DNA from: Bacillus timonensis
GTDB taxonomy: Bacteria > Bacillota > Bacilli > Bacillales > Bacillaceae_L
Reading direction: 5' to 3'
Length of the DNA: 64,000 nt
Assembly: GCA_020171895.1 (NCBI GenBank)
Contig: JAIVAN010000004.1
Coordinates: forward strand, 124,001-188,000
In this document: piece by piece, positions 16,966-26,468 of the stretch
Layout: every line of letters starts with the position of its first letter
Numbering within the stretch: position 1 is the stretch's first letter
The notes under the pieces: model-generated
What the model was told of the DNA's origin: nothing
Databases searched by the model: none
The model's input: the letters and a program-made list of their open reading frames with translations, nothing else
Made by a program: the position numbers and the translations under genes

Positions 16966-18105
16966 ATGCATTTAGAAGGAATAAGAATTCTTGATTTTTC
17001 TCAATACATTCCAGGTCCTTATGCTTCACAGCGTTTAGCTGATTACGGTGCAGAAGTGATAAAAGTGGAACCCATTGGAGGTGAGCTTGGACGAGCACCG
17101 ATGGGAGCATTAGAAGAACAGGGACTTGTGTGTGAAGTTAATAACACGAATAAAAAAAGCATCACACTAAATCTAAAAAGAGAAGCAGGGCTACAAATTG
17201 CGAAAGAATTAATTGCTGTATCAGATGTACTTATTGAAGGTTTTCGGCCAGGTGTCATGAAAAAGCTAGGGCTTGACTACGAAACAGTCCGATTAATCAA
17301 TCCTACCATTGTGTATTGTTCAATAACAGGCTACGGCCAATATGGTGAATCATCAAGATTAGGAAGTCATGATATCAATTATATGTCTGTTAGCGGAGTT
17401 CTCTCACAATTTAAAGACGGCAGTGGAAGGCCTGTTCATCCAACGATTACATTGGCTGATAACCTCGGTGGTATGGCAGCAACTGAGAATATCCTAGCTT
17501 CGCTCTTCAGGCGGGAACGAACAGGAAAAGGTGATTATATTGATGTTTCACTTACTGATGCATTAGTTGCTTTAATGAACAATCATGTCATAACAGAACA
17601 TAAGACGGGGCGGTTGCATGGGGTCAGTGCACTAGCAGGAAACCTTGTGTGCTACACAATCTATGAAACGAAAGATCAACGTTACGTTAGTTTAGCAGCT
17701 TTAGAGCGGAAGTTTTGGGAGAGTTTTATCGAAGCGTGTGGTCTCGGTCATTTGATAGATGACCATCTAACAGAAGCAAGCTGTGATAATCCAACCTTTG
17801 TTGAGCTTAAGGAAGTGTTCAAATCTAGAACAATGAAAGAGTGGGAAGAATTTTCTCGTCAAGTAGATTGTTGTTTAACCCCTATTTTAGAGACTGTGGA
17901 AGTAAAGGAACGTTTTGCTTCTCAACCAAGAAGATTAATAGACGTTGAAAAGAGTATACAAGTTGCTACAAGATATGATGAGAGAATTTTGCCTTCACGT
18001 CATCCAAGTCCAGCAGCAGGAGAGCATTCAGAGGAAATTTTAATGGATTTACTAGGGTATTCAAAGGATACGCTAGTTCTATATAAAGAGAATCAAATCA
18101 TATAA
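16966..18105 (+). CDS. CaiB/BaiF family CoA-transferase or alpha-methylacyl-CoA racemase
   Basis: 379-residue class III CoA-transferase fold protein. N-terminal FSQYIPGPYASQRLADYGAEV and VEPIGG are typical. The conserved Asp lies in LADNLGG (about 167) and is followed by RRERTGKGDYIDVSL. The short length and position among fatty-acid genes suggest either CoA transfer onto acyl groups or racemisation of 2-methylacyl-CoA during branched-chain fatty-acid breakdown. Sequence alone does not decide. AAGGAG precedes the start; it is 49 bp after the dehydrogenase and 16 bp before the ligase. Confidence 0.85.
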   Translation: MHLEGIRILDFSQYIPGPYASQRLADYGAEVIKVEPIGGELGRAPMGALEEQGLVCEVNNTNKKSITLNLKREAGLQIAKELIAVSDVLIEGFRPGVMKKLGLDYETVRLINPTIVYCSITGYGQYGESSRLGSHDINYMSVSGVLSQFKDGSGRPVHPTITLADNLGGMAATENILASLFRRERTGKGDYIDVSLTDALVALMNNHVITEHKTGRLHGVSALAGNLVCYTIYETKDQRYVSLAALERKFWESFIEACGLGHLIDDHLTEASCDNPTFVELKEVFKSRTMKEWEEFSRQVDCCLTPILETVEVKERFASQPRRLIDVEKSIQVATRYDERILPSRHPSPAAGEHSEEILMDLLGYSKDTLVLYKENQII

Positions 18106-18121
18106 GAGGAGGAATGTAATC

Positions 18122-19750
18122 ATGATGAATGTCCCTTTATTAGTTCCAACAATGCTAGAGCGTGCTGAGAAATATTATGGAAAGAAAACGGTGATTTCAA
18201 GAACGGCTGATGGAAAGAAGACACACAATTACAAAGAAATTGGGGAAAGAACGAGAAGATTATCTAATGCACTTGAAAAGCTAGGTGTGAAGCAAGGGGA
18301 AAGAGTCGGAACACTTGCTTGGAATCATCATCGTCATTTGGAAACGTATTTTGCTGTTCCAGGTCTTGGAGCAGTTTTGCATACAATCAATATTCGCCTT
18401 GCACCTAATCATATTTCTTATATTGTGAATCATGCCGAAGATAAGGTTCTATTTATTGATGAAGATCTCCTTCCTTTAGTTGAAAGTATTAAAGACCAAC
18501 TACCAACAGTTGAGGCTTTCGTAGTAATGACTGATAAAGAAGAGCTACCGAGTTCTAACCTAGAACCACTCTATCATTATGAAAAACTACTAGAAGATGG
18601 TGACCCATCATTTGAATTTGTAAAGGAGCTTGACGAGAATGCTCCTGCAGGAATGTGTTATACATCTGCAACAACAGGTAATCCCAAGGGTGTTGTATAC
18701 TCGCACCGTGCGATTGTCCTTCATAGTATGGCACTGGGTTTAGCTGATAGTGCCGCTCTTTCTGAAAATGACGTAGCAATGCCTGTTGTTCCGATGTTTC
18801 ATGCAAATGCATGGGGAATCCCATTTGCTGCTGTGTGGTTTGGAACGACACAAGTGATGCCTGGGCCGTATTTCACACCGAAAATTATTGCAGATTTAAT
18901 GGCCTCAGAAAAGGTAACAATTGCTGCAGGTGTTCCAACGATTTGGCTAGGGTTATTAAAAGAGCTTGAAGAAGGCTCGTATGATATGAGTAGCGTTACT
19001 CGTATTCTATGCGGAGGATCTGCAGCACCAAAAGGTATGATTCGTGCATTTGAATCAACGTATAAAATTCCTTTTGTTCATGCATATGGGATGACGGAAA
19101 CAAGTCCTCTTGTTGTGCTTTCTCGCTTAAAAAGTTATCAACAAGAAGGAACAGAGGAAGAGCGTTTAGATATCAGAGCAAAACAGGGTTCACTTGTGCC
19201 AGGGGTTGAAATGAAGGTCATTGGAAAAGACGGAGAGGTAGCCTGGGATGGTCAAGAAATGGGAGAGCTTCTGTTACGTGGTCCGTGGATTGCTGATGAA
19301 TATTATAAAGACGAGCGCACAGCTAGTACCTTCAAAGATGGTTGGTTATACACTGGTGATGTCGTTACGGTAGACGAAGAAGGAATTATTAAAATCGTGG
19401 ATCGAACGAAAGACCTCATAAAAAGTGGAGGAGAATGGATTTCCTCTGTGGATTTAGAGAATGCATTAATGGCTCATCCAGATATTTTTGAGGCAGCCGT
19501 TGTAGCATTACCTCATGAGCAATGGCAAGAACGCCCTCTTGCATGTGTAGTTCTAAAAGAATCTGCTGAAAATGTAACAAAGGACGATATCCTTGAATTT
19601 TTACGTCCACAGTTTGCAAAATGGTGGCTTCCAGATGATGTTGTATTTTTAAAAGAAATTCCAAAAACGTCTGTTGGAAAGTTTCTAAAACGTGCGTTAC
19701 GTGATCAACTTGAAACGCATTATAAAGACTCTTCACTAACAAATCAATAA
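18122..19750 (+). CDS. fatty-acyl-CoA synthetase (AMP-forming ligase)
   Basis: 542-residue adenylate-forming enzyme that activates fatty acids to acyl-CoA. The P-loop is YTSATTGNPKG, with Ala where Gly is more usual; A5-type HAYGMTETSP, A7-type GWLYTGDV, hinge DRTKDLIKSGGEWIS and catalytic Lys in TSVGKFLKR are all present. It resembles medium/long-chain acyl-CoA ligases of the LcfB/AlkK type. Soluble; no signal peptide. AGGAGG lies 9 nt before the first of two adjacent ATGs. Gap to the next gene is about 95 bp. Confidence 0.92.
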   Translation: MMNVPLLVPTMLERAEKYYGKKTVISRTADGKKTHNYKEIGERTRRLSNALEKLGVKQGERVGTLAWNHHRHLETYFAVPGLGAVLHTINIRLAPNHISYIVNHAEDKVLFIDEDLLPLVESIKDQLPTVEAFVVMTDKEELPSSNLEPLYHYEKLLEDGDPSFEFVKELDENAPAGMCYTSATTGNPKGVVYSHRAIVLHSMALGLADSAALSENDVAMPVVPMFHANAWGIPFAAVWFGTTQVMPGPYFTPKIIADLMASEKVTIAAGVPTIWLGLLKELEEGSYDMSSVTRILCGGSAAPKGMIRAFESTYKIPFVHAYGMTETSPLVVLSRLKSYQQEGTEEERLDIRAKQGSLVPGVEMKVIGKDGEVAWDGQEMGELLLRGPWIADEYYKDERTASTFKDGWLYTGDVVTVDEEGIIKIVDRTKDLIKSGGEWISSVDLENALMAHPDIFEAAVVALPHEQWQERPLACVVLKESAENVTKDDILEFLRPQFAKWWLPDDVVFLKEIPKTSVGKFLKRALRDQLETHYKDSSLTNQ

Positions 19751-19845
19751 CAGCCAACCAAAAATCTATGACAGTATTGGACTTTTAAAGAGAGATGGAC
19801 AGTTCATGCTGATGAAGTGAAACAAGGGGAGGAAACAACTACGTC

Positions 19846-20700
19846 ATGATGAAACAGATTGCAGTTCTTGGAGCAGGATTAATGGGGAATGGAATTGCCC
19901 AATCAATGGCAATGGGAAATAAAGAAGTAAGATTATATGATATTTCAGAGAGTGCATTATCAAAAGGGATGAAGACGATAGAAAAAAGCTTGAGTCGGTT
20001 TGTAAAAGCTGGTCATGTCGATGAGGAAACGGCAAAGCAAATATTTTCAAGAATTTCTCCTTCTACAAACTTAGAAGAAGCGGTTCAATATGCTGACTTA
20101 GTGATTGAAGCAGTTCCAGAAAACTTAGAGTTAAAAAAGAATGTATTCAAGGAGCTTGATCAATATTGTAAAGAAACAGCGGTATTGGCAACAAATACAT
20201 CTGAACTAAGTGTGACTGCAATAGCCTCTGCGACTTCACGACCACAGGCTGTTATTGGGATGCATTGGTTTAACCCAGCACCTGTTATGAAGTTAATTGA
20301 AATTGTAAAAGGTGTTGATACTTCTCAAGAAACAATTGATGCAATTATTCAAGTTTCAGAAGAAATTGGCAAAGAGACGGTTCTTGTAAAAGACACTCAA
20401 GGCTTTGTCACGACACGAGCGTTATCTGCTCATATGCTTGAGTGCATGCGAATGTATGAAGAAGGAGTAGCGTCAGCAGCAGATATTGATAAAGCGATTA
20501 AACTTGGACTGAACTACCCTATGGGACCGTTAGAGCTAGCGGATTATGTGGGATTAGACACGATGTTGTTTGCAAGCGAAGGAATGGCAGATGCTTATGG
20601 AGATCGTTTTCGCGCTCCGCAAATATTAAGAAAGCTAGTGGAAGCCGGTCATTATGGAAGAAAAACAGGTAAAGGCTTTTATTCTTACGAAGAAAAATAG
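19846..20700 (+). CDS. 3-hydroxyacyl-CoA dehydrogenase (short form)
   Basis: 284-residue NAD-dependent enzyme of the HBD/PaaH type. It has the Rossmann motif GAGLMGNGIAQ (9-19), the IEAVPENLELKK block, catalytic His in MHWFNPAP (about 138), and DTQGFVTTRAL. There is no hydratase domain, so an enoyl-CoA hydratase must come from elsewhere (yhaR at 22308 is the nearest). Ribosome site GGGGAGG. The next gene starts 13 bp after the stop. Confidence 0.93.
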   Translation: MMKQIAVLGAGLMGNGIAQSMAMGNKEVRLYDISESALSKGMKTIEKSLSRFVKAGHVDEETAKQIFSRISPSTNLEEAVQYADLVIEAVPENLELKKNVFKELDQYCKETAVLATNTSELSVTAIASATSRPQAVIGMHWFNPAPVMKLIEIVKGVDTSQETIDAIIQVSEEIGKETVLVKDTQGFVTTRALSAHMLECMRMYEEGVASAADIDKAIKLGLNYPMGPLELADYVGLDTMLFASEGMADAYGDRFRAPQILRKLVEAGHYGRKTGKGFYSYEEK

Positions 20701-20713
20701 AAGGAGAGAAATT

Positions 20714-21865
20714 ATGAAACGAGAAGTAGTCATCATTGAAGCAGTACGTACACCGGTCGGAAGAAGAAAAGGGGCTTTTAGAGACGTTCATCCTGTTCAC
20801 TTAGGTTCCACTGTGTTAAATGAAGTTGTGACAAGAGCAGGAGTGGAAAAGCGATTAATAGAAGATATTGTTATGGGGTGTGTCACACCTCTAGCAGAAC
20901 AGGGCTTTAATATTGGACGACTGGCTGCCTTAGAAGCAGATTTTCCAGTGGAAGTACCTGCAGTCCAAATTAATCGAATGTGTGGATCAGGTCAACAAGC
21001 ACTTCACTTTGCTAGCCAAGAAATTTTAGCGGGGGATATGGATATCACGATTGCAGCTGGTGTTGAAAGTATGACAAAGGTGCCTATATTAAGTGATGGA
21101 AATGAGCAAACCATTCCACCTTCATTAAAAGAAAAATACCATTTTGTCCATCAAGGAGTTTCGGCTGAACTAATCGCTGAAAAGTATGGATTAACGAGAA
21201 AGATGCTAGATGAATACTCGTTTGAAAGCCATCAACGAGCACTAAGAGCACAAAAAAATGGGACCTTTGATAAAGAAATTGTACCAGTGGAAGGGTTAGA
21301 TAAAGAAGGCCAGAAACTGTTGGTTACACAGGATGAAGGGCCGAGAGTAGATACATCGATGGAAGCATTAGCTGCTTTAAAAACAGTCTTTAAACCTGAT
21401 GGTGTCATCACAGCAGGTAATGCAAGTCAAATGAGCGATGGTGCATCAGCTGTATTACTAATGGATCATCAAAAAGCATTAGAGTTGGGACTGAAACCAC
21501 GAGCAAGAATTGTAAACCGTGTTGTCGTCGGTTCAGATCCAACGATGATGTTAGACGGAGTTATTCCGGCAACAAGGAAAGTGCTTGAAAAATCGAATTT
21601 GACAATTGATGATATTGATTTGGTAGAGATTAATGAAGCATTTGCTCCTGTTGTACTAGCATGGCAAAAGGCAATTGGCGGTGACTTAAATAAAGTAAAT
21701 GTAAATGGTGGTGCAATCGCCTTAGGTCACCCTCTTGGAGCAACTGGTACAAAACTAATGACAACACTTCTTCATGAGCTAGAGAGAAGAAAGGGCCGAT
21801 ACGGATTATTAACAATTTGCATTGGCCACGGCATGTCTACAGCTACCATTATTGAAAGATTATAA
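20714..21865 (+). CDS. acetyl-CoA acyltransferase (thiolase)
   Basis: 383-residue thiolase completing the beta-oxidation spiral. Nucleophile Cys is in NRMCGSGQQA (about 87-96); NEAFAPV, the catalytic His in GHPLGATGT, and the second Cys in CIGHG are intact. The last motif reads CIGHG where CIGGG is typical. The start at 20714 (MKREVVIIEAVRTPVG) has AAGGAGAG 7 nt upstream; a longer in-frame opening exists, but it overlaps the previous gene and lacks a ribosome site. Last gene of the operon. Confidence 0.93.
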   Translation: MKREVVIIEAVRTPVGRRKGAFRDVHPVHLGSTVLNEVVTRAGVEKRLIEDIVMGCVTPLAEQGFNIGRLAALEADFPVEVPAVQINRMCGSGQQALHFASQEILAGDMDITIAAGVESMTKVPILSDGNEQTIPPSLKEKYHFVHQGVSAELIAEKYGLTRKMLDEYSFESHQRALRAQKNGTFDKEIVPVEGLDKEGQKLLVTQDEGPRVDTSMEALAALKTVFKPDGVITAGNASQMSDGASAVLLMDHQKALELGLKPRARIVNRVVVGSDPTMMLDGVIPATRKVLEKSNLTIDDIDLVEINEAFAPVVLAWQKAIGGDLNKVNVNGGAIALGHPLGATGTKLMTTLLHELERRKGRYGLLTICIGHGMSTATIIERL

Positions 21866-21871
21866 GAATTT

Positions 21872-21891
21872 AGCCATCCATATGGATGGCT
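21872..21891 (+). terminator. hairpin after the beta-oxidation operon
   Basis: AGCCATCCATATGGATGGCT is a perfect palindrome followed by TTGTTG, close behind the thiolase stop. Confidence 0.75.
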
Positions 21892-22051
21892 TTGTTGCAA
21901 TTTAGAAAGTTTAATCTTGCTCTAGGTGAAAAATTAATGCAGACAAAAATAATAAGGTAGATTTCCATGCAATTAAGTATTTGCACCATGAAGGATGAAA
22001 ATGTGAACTGGATTTTGCGTATATAGAATGGTGGCCTTTAGTAATTCATGC

Positions 22052-22178
22052 GTGTTAATCGGAGAGGAAGGGCCGAGACTCCTGCGGGAGAAGCGGTAGT
22101 CGGGAGACCCCACAGGCTTAGCCGAGGAGGCTCCCGCACCGCCCGCGGAAAGCGAGGCCCTGCAACGCAGATTAACAC
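22052..22178 (-). repeat. interspersed GTGTTAAYC repeat, copy 7 (full, inverted)
   Basis: 127-bp core in reverse orientation with the GGTGCGGGAG-type central arm shared with copy 5. It separates the five-gene operon from yhaR; a TTTGCACCATGAAGGATGAAA inter-core segment precedes it. Confidence 0.95.
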
Positions 22179-22307
22179 CCACAGTTCAGTGACATATTTT
22201 CAGAATAGCCAATCTACAATTTTTCATGAGGAAATTACAATCATCTAACTATTTAGAATATTTTTGAGATATAATGATAGTAACAACATAGTAGGAGGAG
22301 AAAATCT

Positions 22308-23099
22308 ATGACCATTCAAAATGGAATTGAAATCGTAAAGCTTGAAGTATCTAATCGAGTAGCAACACTAACACTAAATCGTCCCGAGGTATTAAATGCC
22401 ATGGATGTTCCAATGCTAAAGGAACTTGTCCGCACCCTAAAAGAAGTAGCAGAGAATGATGATGTCTCAATCCTTGTCATTTCAGGAAGTGGTAGAGGTT
22501 TTTCAGCTGGTGGTGATATTAAATCAATGCTAAGCTCAGAGGATGAATCTGCCTTTGGACCTATCATGGATACAATTGCAGAGATGATGGTGACCTTGTA
22601 TACAATGCCAAAACTAGTGATTAGTGCGATTCATGGTCCAGCAGCAGGACTAGGATTAAGCTTTGCCCTTGCAGCAGATTACATTATGGCAGAAAAACAA
22701 TCCGTTGTGGCGATGAATTTTATCGGGATTGGTTTAATTCCAGATGGTGGGGGACACTTTTTTCTTGAACGTCGCTTAGGAGAAAGTAAAGCGAAGCAGG
22801 TAATTTGGGAGGGGAAATCTTTACGTGTAGACGAAGCAACACAACTCGGCTTAATCGACCAAGTCGTTGAGGGAGATTTAAGAGAAGCTGTCAAGAATAA
22901 GGTAAGTGAATGGTTAAACAAACCAGTTAAAGCGATGATTCAATCGAAGCAAATTCTATCGAATCTTCATACGCCTACTTTATTAAAAACATTAGAGCTT
23001 GAAAAAGAAGGTCAGCAAGCGATGAGACAAACAGCTGATCACCAAGAAGGTATTCAAGCATTTCTAGAAAAGAGAAGGCCTACCTTTTTAGGGAAATAG
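22308..23099 (+). CDS. yhaR: enoyl-CoA hydratase/isomerase YhaR
   Basis: 263-residue crotonase-fold protein. The oxyanion-hole segment FSAGGDIKSM (about 65-74) and the second GPAAGLGLSFALAADY block are clear. The active-site region reads NFIGIGLIPDGGGHFFLERRLG. It probably hydrates enoyl-CoA, thereby filling the step missing from the upstream operon, though crotonases vary in reaction. Ribosome site AGGAGGAG. The end is followed by a terminator. Position before yhaQP matches B. subtilis. Confidence 0.88.
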   Translation: MTIQNGIEIVKLEVSNRVATLTLNRPEVLNAMDVPMLKELVRTLKEVAENDDVSILVISGSGRGFSAGGDIKSMLSSEDESAFGPIMDTIAEMMVTLYTMPKLVISAIHGPAAGLGLSFALAADYIMAEKQSVVAMNFIGIGLIPDGGGHFFLERRLGESKAKQVIWEGKSLRVDEATQLGLIDQVVEGDLREAVKNKVSEWLNKPVKAMIQSKQILSNLHTPTLLKTLELEKEGQQAMRQTADHQEGIQAFLEKRRPTFLGK

Positions 23100-23113
23100 A
23101 AGCTAATAAAGGA

Positions 23114-23155
23114 AAACAAGTAAGAATGATTTTATCAGATCTTACTTGTTTTTTT
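23114..23155 (+). terminator. rho-independent terminator of yhaR
   Basis: The stem AAACAAGTAAG / CTTACTTGTTT is followed by a T-run. Confidence 0.9.
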
Positions 23156-23172
23156 ATCAGAGTTTCGTTGGT

Positions 23173-23679
23173 TTAAACCGTTGCAAAACCTAAAATCGAC
23201 GCTTCAAAAAACAAATAACTTACGATAATAAAGAAATTAATAAGTATGAGAAGAATAGTTATTAATTTTTTCCTTTTGGTAATCAGTTTAATAAGGTAAT
23301 AATGGATAATAAAAATAATCGTAAAGTAAGTTACCATTCCAAAAAGTACATATAGCCAAAAGAGAAAATCTGTTGTATCTCTAAGTGAAATCGGAAAACC
23401 ATCTTTCAATGCTATTAAGAAGTAGATAAAGCAATAAAAACCATACAAAACAATTCTACATCCATCAAAAAAGTTTCCCATTTCATTCACTGCAATGAAA
23501 CAAAATACAAGTAAAAGTATTAAATAAGCAATTACAACCGACATTGCTTTAATTCCTAGTTTGGCTTTATGATTATTTACTTTTTCTATTAAGTATTTTG
23601 TAAGTTGTATATAGAAGTAAATAGTCCCAAATAGTATCATCAATAAAATGAACATAAACAGAATTAACAGTTCTATCAC
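23173..23679 (-). CDS. multi-pass membrane protein of unknown function
   Basis: 168-residue protein made almost wholly of hydrophobic helices (about five: around 1-25, 44-66, 74-92, 107-130 and 142-165) with short basic loops. No motif or family recognised. The longest frame begins with GTG at 23679, but its AAAAAGG ribosome site is directly adjacent, so an internal ATG about 8 codons later is possible. Neighbours give no clue. Confidence 0.6.
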   Translation of the reverse strand: MIELLILFMFILLMILFGTIYFYIQLTKYLIEKVNNHKAKLGIKAMSVVIAYLILLLVFCFIAVNEMGNFFDGCRIVLYGFYCFIYFLIALKDGFPISLRDTTDFLFWLYVLFGMVTYFTIIFIIHYYLIKLITKRKKLITILLILINFFIIVSYLFFEASILGFATV

Positions 23680-23765
23680 CTTTTTCTAGACTCTTCAAGT
23701 AAATTGAACCTTTATTCAATCAACTAAAAAAGATCTGAACAATATAATCCAGATCCTTTGCTCTC

Positions 23766-23951
23766 TTAACGATGAAACAAAATTAACTTTCCTGCAGCTG
23801 AAGTGCAGCGATGAGTCTTCTCTTCAAAGTTCATTTCCTTTAATTTTGACTCACCAATTTGTTTTGCCTCTTTTTCAGTAGGAGCTTGAAACGTCTCGTC
23901 TAATAGCTTTTCTCCGCTTGTATCAAAAACGGTAAGTGTATATGTATGCAT
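23766..23951 (-). CDS. YhzD-like small protein
   Basis: 61-residue protein with a single-domain pattern: beta-hairpin start (YTLTVFDTSGEKLLDETF), Lys/Glu-rich helix (TEKEAKQIGESKLKE), and end THRCTSAAGKLILFH. It matches the YhzD family found next to yhaP in Bacillus, as I recall it. Ribosome site AAAAGGGGAATTTCT. Function unknown. Confidence 0.78.
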   Translation of the reverse strand: MHTYTLTVFDTSGEKLLDETFQAPTEKEAKQIGESKLKEMNFEEKTHRCTSAAGKLILFHR

Positions 23952-24151
23952 AGAAATTCCCCTTTTAATTAAATATTCTAATAGTTATTATTTTTACATA
24001 CTTTATAAAATCCTGCAATGATAGATGAAAAAGGTTAATATGGAATAATGTGGATATTTAACTAAGTAACTGATAAAATTGTAAAGTTGAAATTTGATAG
24101 AACTTTTTCTCGTTTAAAACGTATTACACAGAAGAATAGGAGGAGTTTGGT

Positions 24152-25051
24152 ATGACACTTCAATTAAAAAACGTAACGAAACAATTCGGTTCCTTTACAG
24201 CCGTTGATCATCTAACGATTGAAATCCCTGAAAAAGAGATGTTCGGCTTTTTAGGAGCTAACGGTGCAGGTAAAACGACGACATTTCGAATGATTCTTGG
24301 CCTATTAGATCCAACCGAAGGGAACGTAACGTGGTCAGGCAATAAGATTGATTACTCTAGTAGCCATATTGTTGGCTATTTACCAGAAGAACGTGGATTG
24401 TATCCGAAAATGAAAGTAAAAGAACAGCTTGTTTATTTAGGTAGATTAAGAGGAATGAGTAAGCATGATGTCTTAAAGGAAATGGAGTATTGGTTAGAGC
24501 GATTTAAAGTTCCAGAGTATGCAAACAAGAAGGTAGAAGAGCTATCAAAAGGAAATCAGCAAAAGATTCAATTTATCGCTTCTGTTATCCACAAACCAAA
24601 ACTATTAATCTTAGATGAACCATTTAGTGGATTAGATCCTTTGAATGTAGAGTTACTAAAAGAAGCAGTTCTTGATCTTAAAAACGCTGGAACGACAATT
24701 GTTTTCTCAAGTCACCGTATGGAACATGTTGAAGAGCTATGTGAGCATCTTTGTATCATGCACCGAGGAAGACCTGTTGTTCATGGTTCACTAAAAGAAA
24801 TCAAACGGTCATTCGGTAAGAAAAATGTTACTGTTCATGCTGACTTTGATCTATCAGAATTAAAACAAATTGCAGGCGTTGTAAAATCGAAAGATACGGC
24901 TGAAGGAATAGAGCTGCAGGTTGAAAGTGAAGAAATATCTCAACGAATCTTTGAACATTTATCTTCTAAAGGATTTGTTCGGAAATTTGCCTTAGAAGAA
25001 CCTTCACTTAACGATATCTTTATCGAGAAAGTAGGTGCGTCTTATGAATAA
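24152..25051 (+). CDS. yhaQ: ABC transporter ATP-binding protein YhaQ (NatA-like)
   Basis: 299-residue ATPase of the NatA/YhaQ exporter group, pairing with the permease YhaP encoded next. Walker A GANGAGKTT (about 37-45), Q-loop YLPEERGLYP, signature LSKGNQQKIQFI, Walker B LLILDEPFSGLDP and H-loop SSHRMEHVE are intact; a C-terminal DUF4162-type domain of about 80 residues follows. Ribosome site AGGAGGAG. Its 3' end overlaps the yhaP start by 8 bp. Exported substrate unknown; NatAB-type systems extrude sodium or other toxic compounds. Confidence 0.92.
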   Translation: MTLQLKNVTKQFGSFTAVDHLTIEIPEKEMFGFLGANGAGKTTTFRMILGLLDPTEGNVTWSGNKIDYSSSHIVGYLPEERGLYPKMKVKEQLVYLGRLRGMSKHDVLKEMEYWLERFKVPEYANKKVEELSKGNQQKIQFIASVIHKPKLLILDEPFSGLDPLNVELLKEAVLDLKNAGTTIVFSSHRMEHVEELCEHLCIMHRGRPVVHGSLKEIKRSFGKKNVTVHADFDLSELKQIAGVVKSKDTAEGIELQVESEEISQRIFEHLSSKGFVRKFALEEPSLNDIFIEKVGASYE

Positions 25052-26294
25052 ATTTTGGATTATCTTATTTCATACGTATGTAAGTAAGTTGAAGACAAAA
25101 TCATTTATTATCACTACTATCGTTACTTCTCTTTTAGTGCTAGGGTTAACAAACTTCCAAGCAATCATCGATTTATTTGATAAAGATGAAAAGAAAACGG
25201 TACTTGTTATGGACGGAACAAAGGAAATATATCCTTTATTCGAACAACAGGTATTGGCATTATCTGAAGAAGTTGTGGTCGAATCCTTTGAGGGAACTGA
25301 AGCAGAAGCAAAGGAGAAATTAGCTTCTGAAAATTTCGAGGGATATTTAGTCATTTCATACAATGAAGAAAAGCTACCTAAGGCAACTTATAAAGCAAAT
25401 TCAATTACAAATAGAGAAGTATATTCGAAGCTAGAGCAAGGTCTACAGCAAGTGAAGGTTACTTTAGCGACAACAAATGTGGGGTTAACTGCGGAAGAAA
25501 TAAACCAGTTATACTCACCCGTATCATTTGAAATGGTTGCTTTAGAAGAAAGTGCGAAGACAGAAGAAGAACTAAACCAAGCTCGGGGACTTGTATATGT
25601 ACTTCTTTTCGTCATTTACTTTGCAGTCATTATGTATGCAAACATGATAGCAATTGAAGTAGCGACTGAAAAATCTTCCCGAGTAATGGAGATATTAATT
25701 TCAAGTGTATCTCCTATTAAGCAAATGTTCGGAAAAATAATAGGGGTTGCACTTCTAAGTTTGACGCAGTTTGCTTTTATATTACTAGTCGGTTATATTT
25801 CATTGAAGAAAAATATGGAGTCCATGAGTGGAGGCTTTTTTGGAGTATTTGGATTTGGTGACGTACCAACAGCTACATTCATCTATGCGATTATTTTCTT
25901 CATCCTAGGATATTTTCTCTTTGCGACATTAGCTGCATTTTTAGGTTCACTTGTTAGTCGATTAGAAGATGTTCAACAAATGATCACACCAATGACACTA
26001 TTAATTGTTATTGCGTTTATGATCGCAATGTTCGGATTGAGTATGCCTGAATCAACAATCATTACTGTAACATCTTTCATTCCATTTTTTTCACCAATGA
26101 TTATGTTCTTAAGAGTAGGAATGTTAAATGTGCCAGTTTGGGAGATTGGTGTAAGTATCGGTTTACTTGTTCTAACAATTGGGGCACTCGCTGTGTTTGG
26201 TGCAAGAGTCTATCGTGGAGGAGTATTGATATATGGAAAATCTTCCTCGTTTAAAGATATAAAAAAGGCGTTGCAATTAACGAAGAATTCATAA
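25044..26294 (+). CDS. yhaP: ABC exporter permease YhaP (NatB-like)
   Basis: 416-residue membrane component of the YhaQP exporter. One membrane segment near the N-terminus (about 20-38) precedes a large extracytoplasmic domain of about 130 residues; five to six segments follow from about residue 180. The sequence EVATEKSSRVMEILISSVSP is typical of the ABC2-type permeases NatB/YhaP. I chose ATG 25044, inside the end of yhaQ, with GTAGGTG upstream, over an in-frame upstream GTG. Strong terminator after the stop. Confidence 0.9.
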   Translation: MNKFWIILFHTYVSKLKTKSFIITTIVTSLLVLGLTNFQAIIDLFDKDEKKTVLVMDGTKEIYPLFEQQVLALSEEVVVESFEGTEAEAKEKLASENFEGYLVISYNEEKLPKATYKANSITNREVYSKLEQGLQQVKVTLATTNVGLTAEEINQLYSPVSFEMVALEESAKTEEELNQARGLVYVLLFVIYFAVIMYANMIAIEVATEKSSRVMEILISSVSPIKQMFGKIIGVALLSLTQFAFILLVGYISLKKNMESMSGGFFGVFGFGDVPTATFIYAIIFFILGYFLFATLAAFLGSLVSRLEDVQQMITPMTLLIVIAFMIAMFGLSMPESTIITVTSFIPFFSPMIMFLRVGMLNVPVWEIGVSIGLLVLTIGALAVFGARVYRGGVLIYGKSSSFKDIKKALQLTKNS

Positions 26295-26355
26295 ACAAAT
26301 GGACTCAAAGATTAGTGTAAGATTACTTTAGAAGAATAAAAATGCATATTCACTT

Positions 26356-26390
26356 AAAAATAACTTGAGGATATCCTCAAGTTATTTTTT
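26356..26390 (+). terminator. rho-independent terminator of yhaQP
   Basis: A perfect 17-bp inverted repeat (AAAAATAACTTGAGGAT and its complement) ends in TTTTTT; it would also work on the other strand for the DUF2935 gene. Confidence 0.93.
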
Positions 26391-26468
26391 GATGGAAAAT
26401 GAAACATGATTGATTTTGTATAAATAGTAGGTATTTACCCATACTAATAATAGTGAAAAAGGTATGTC

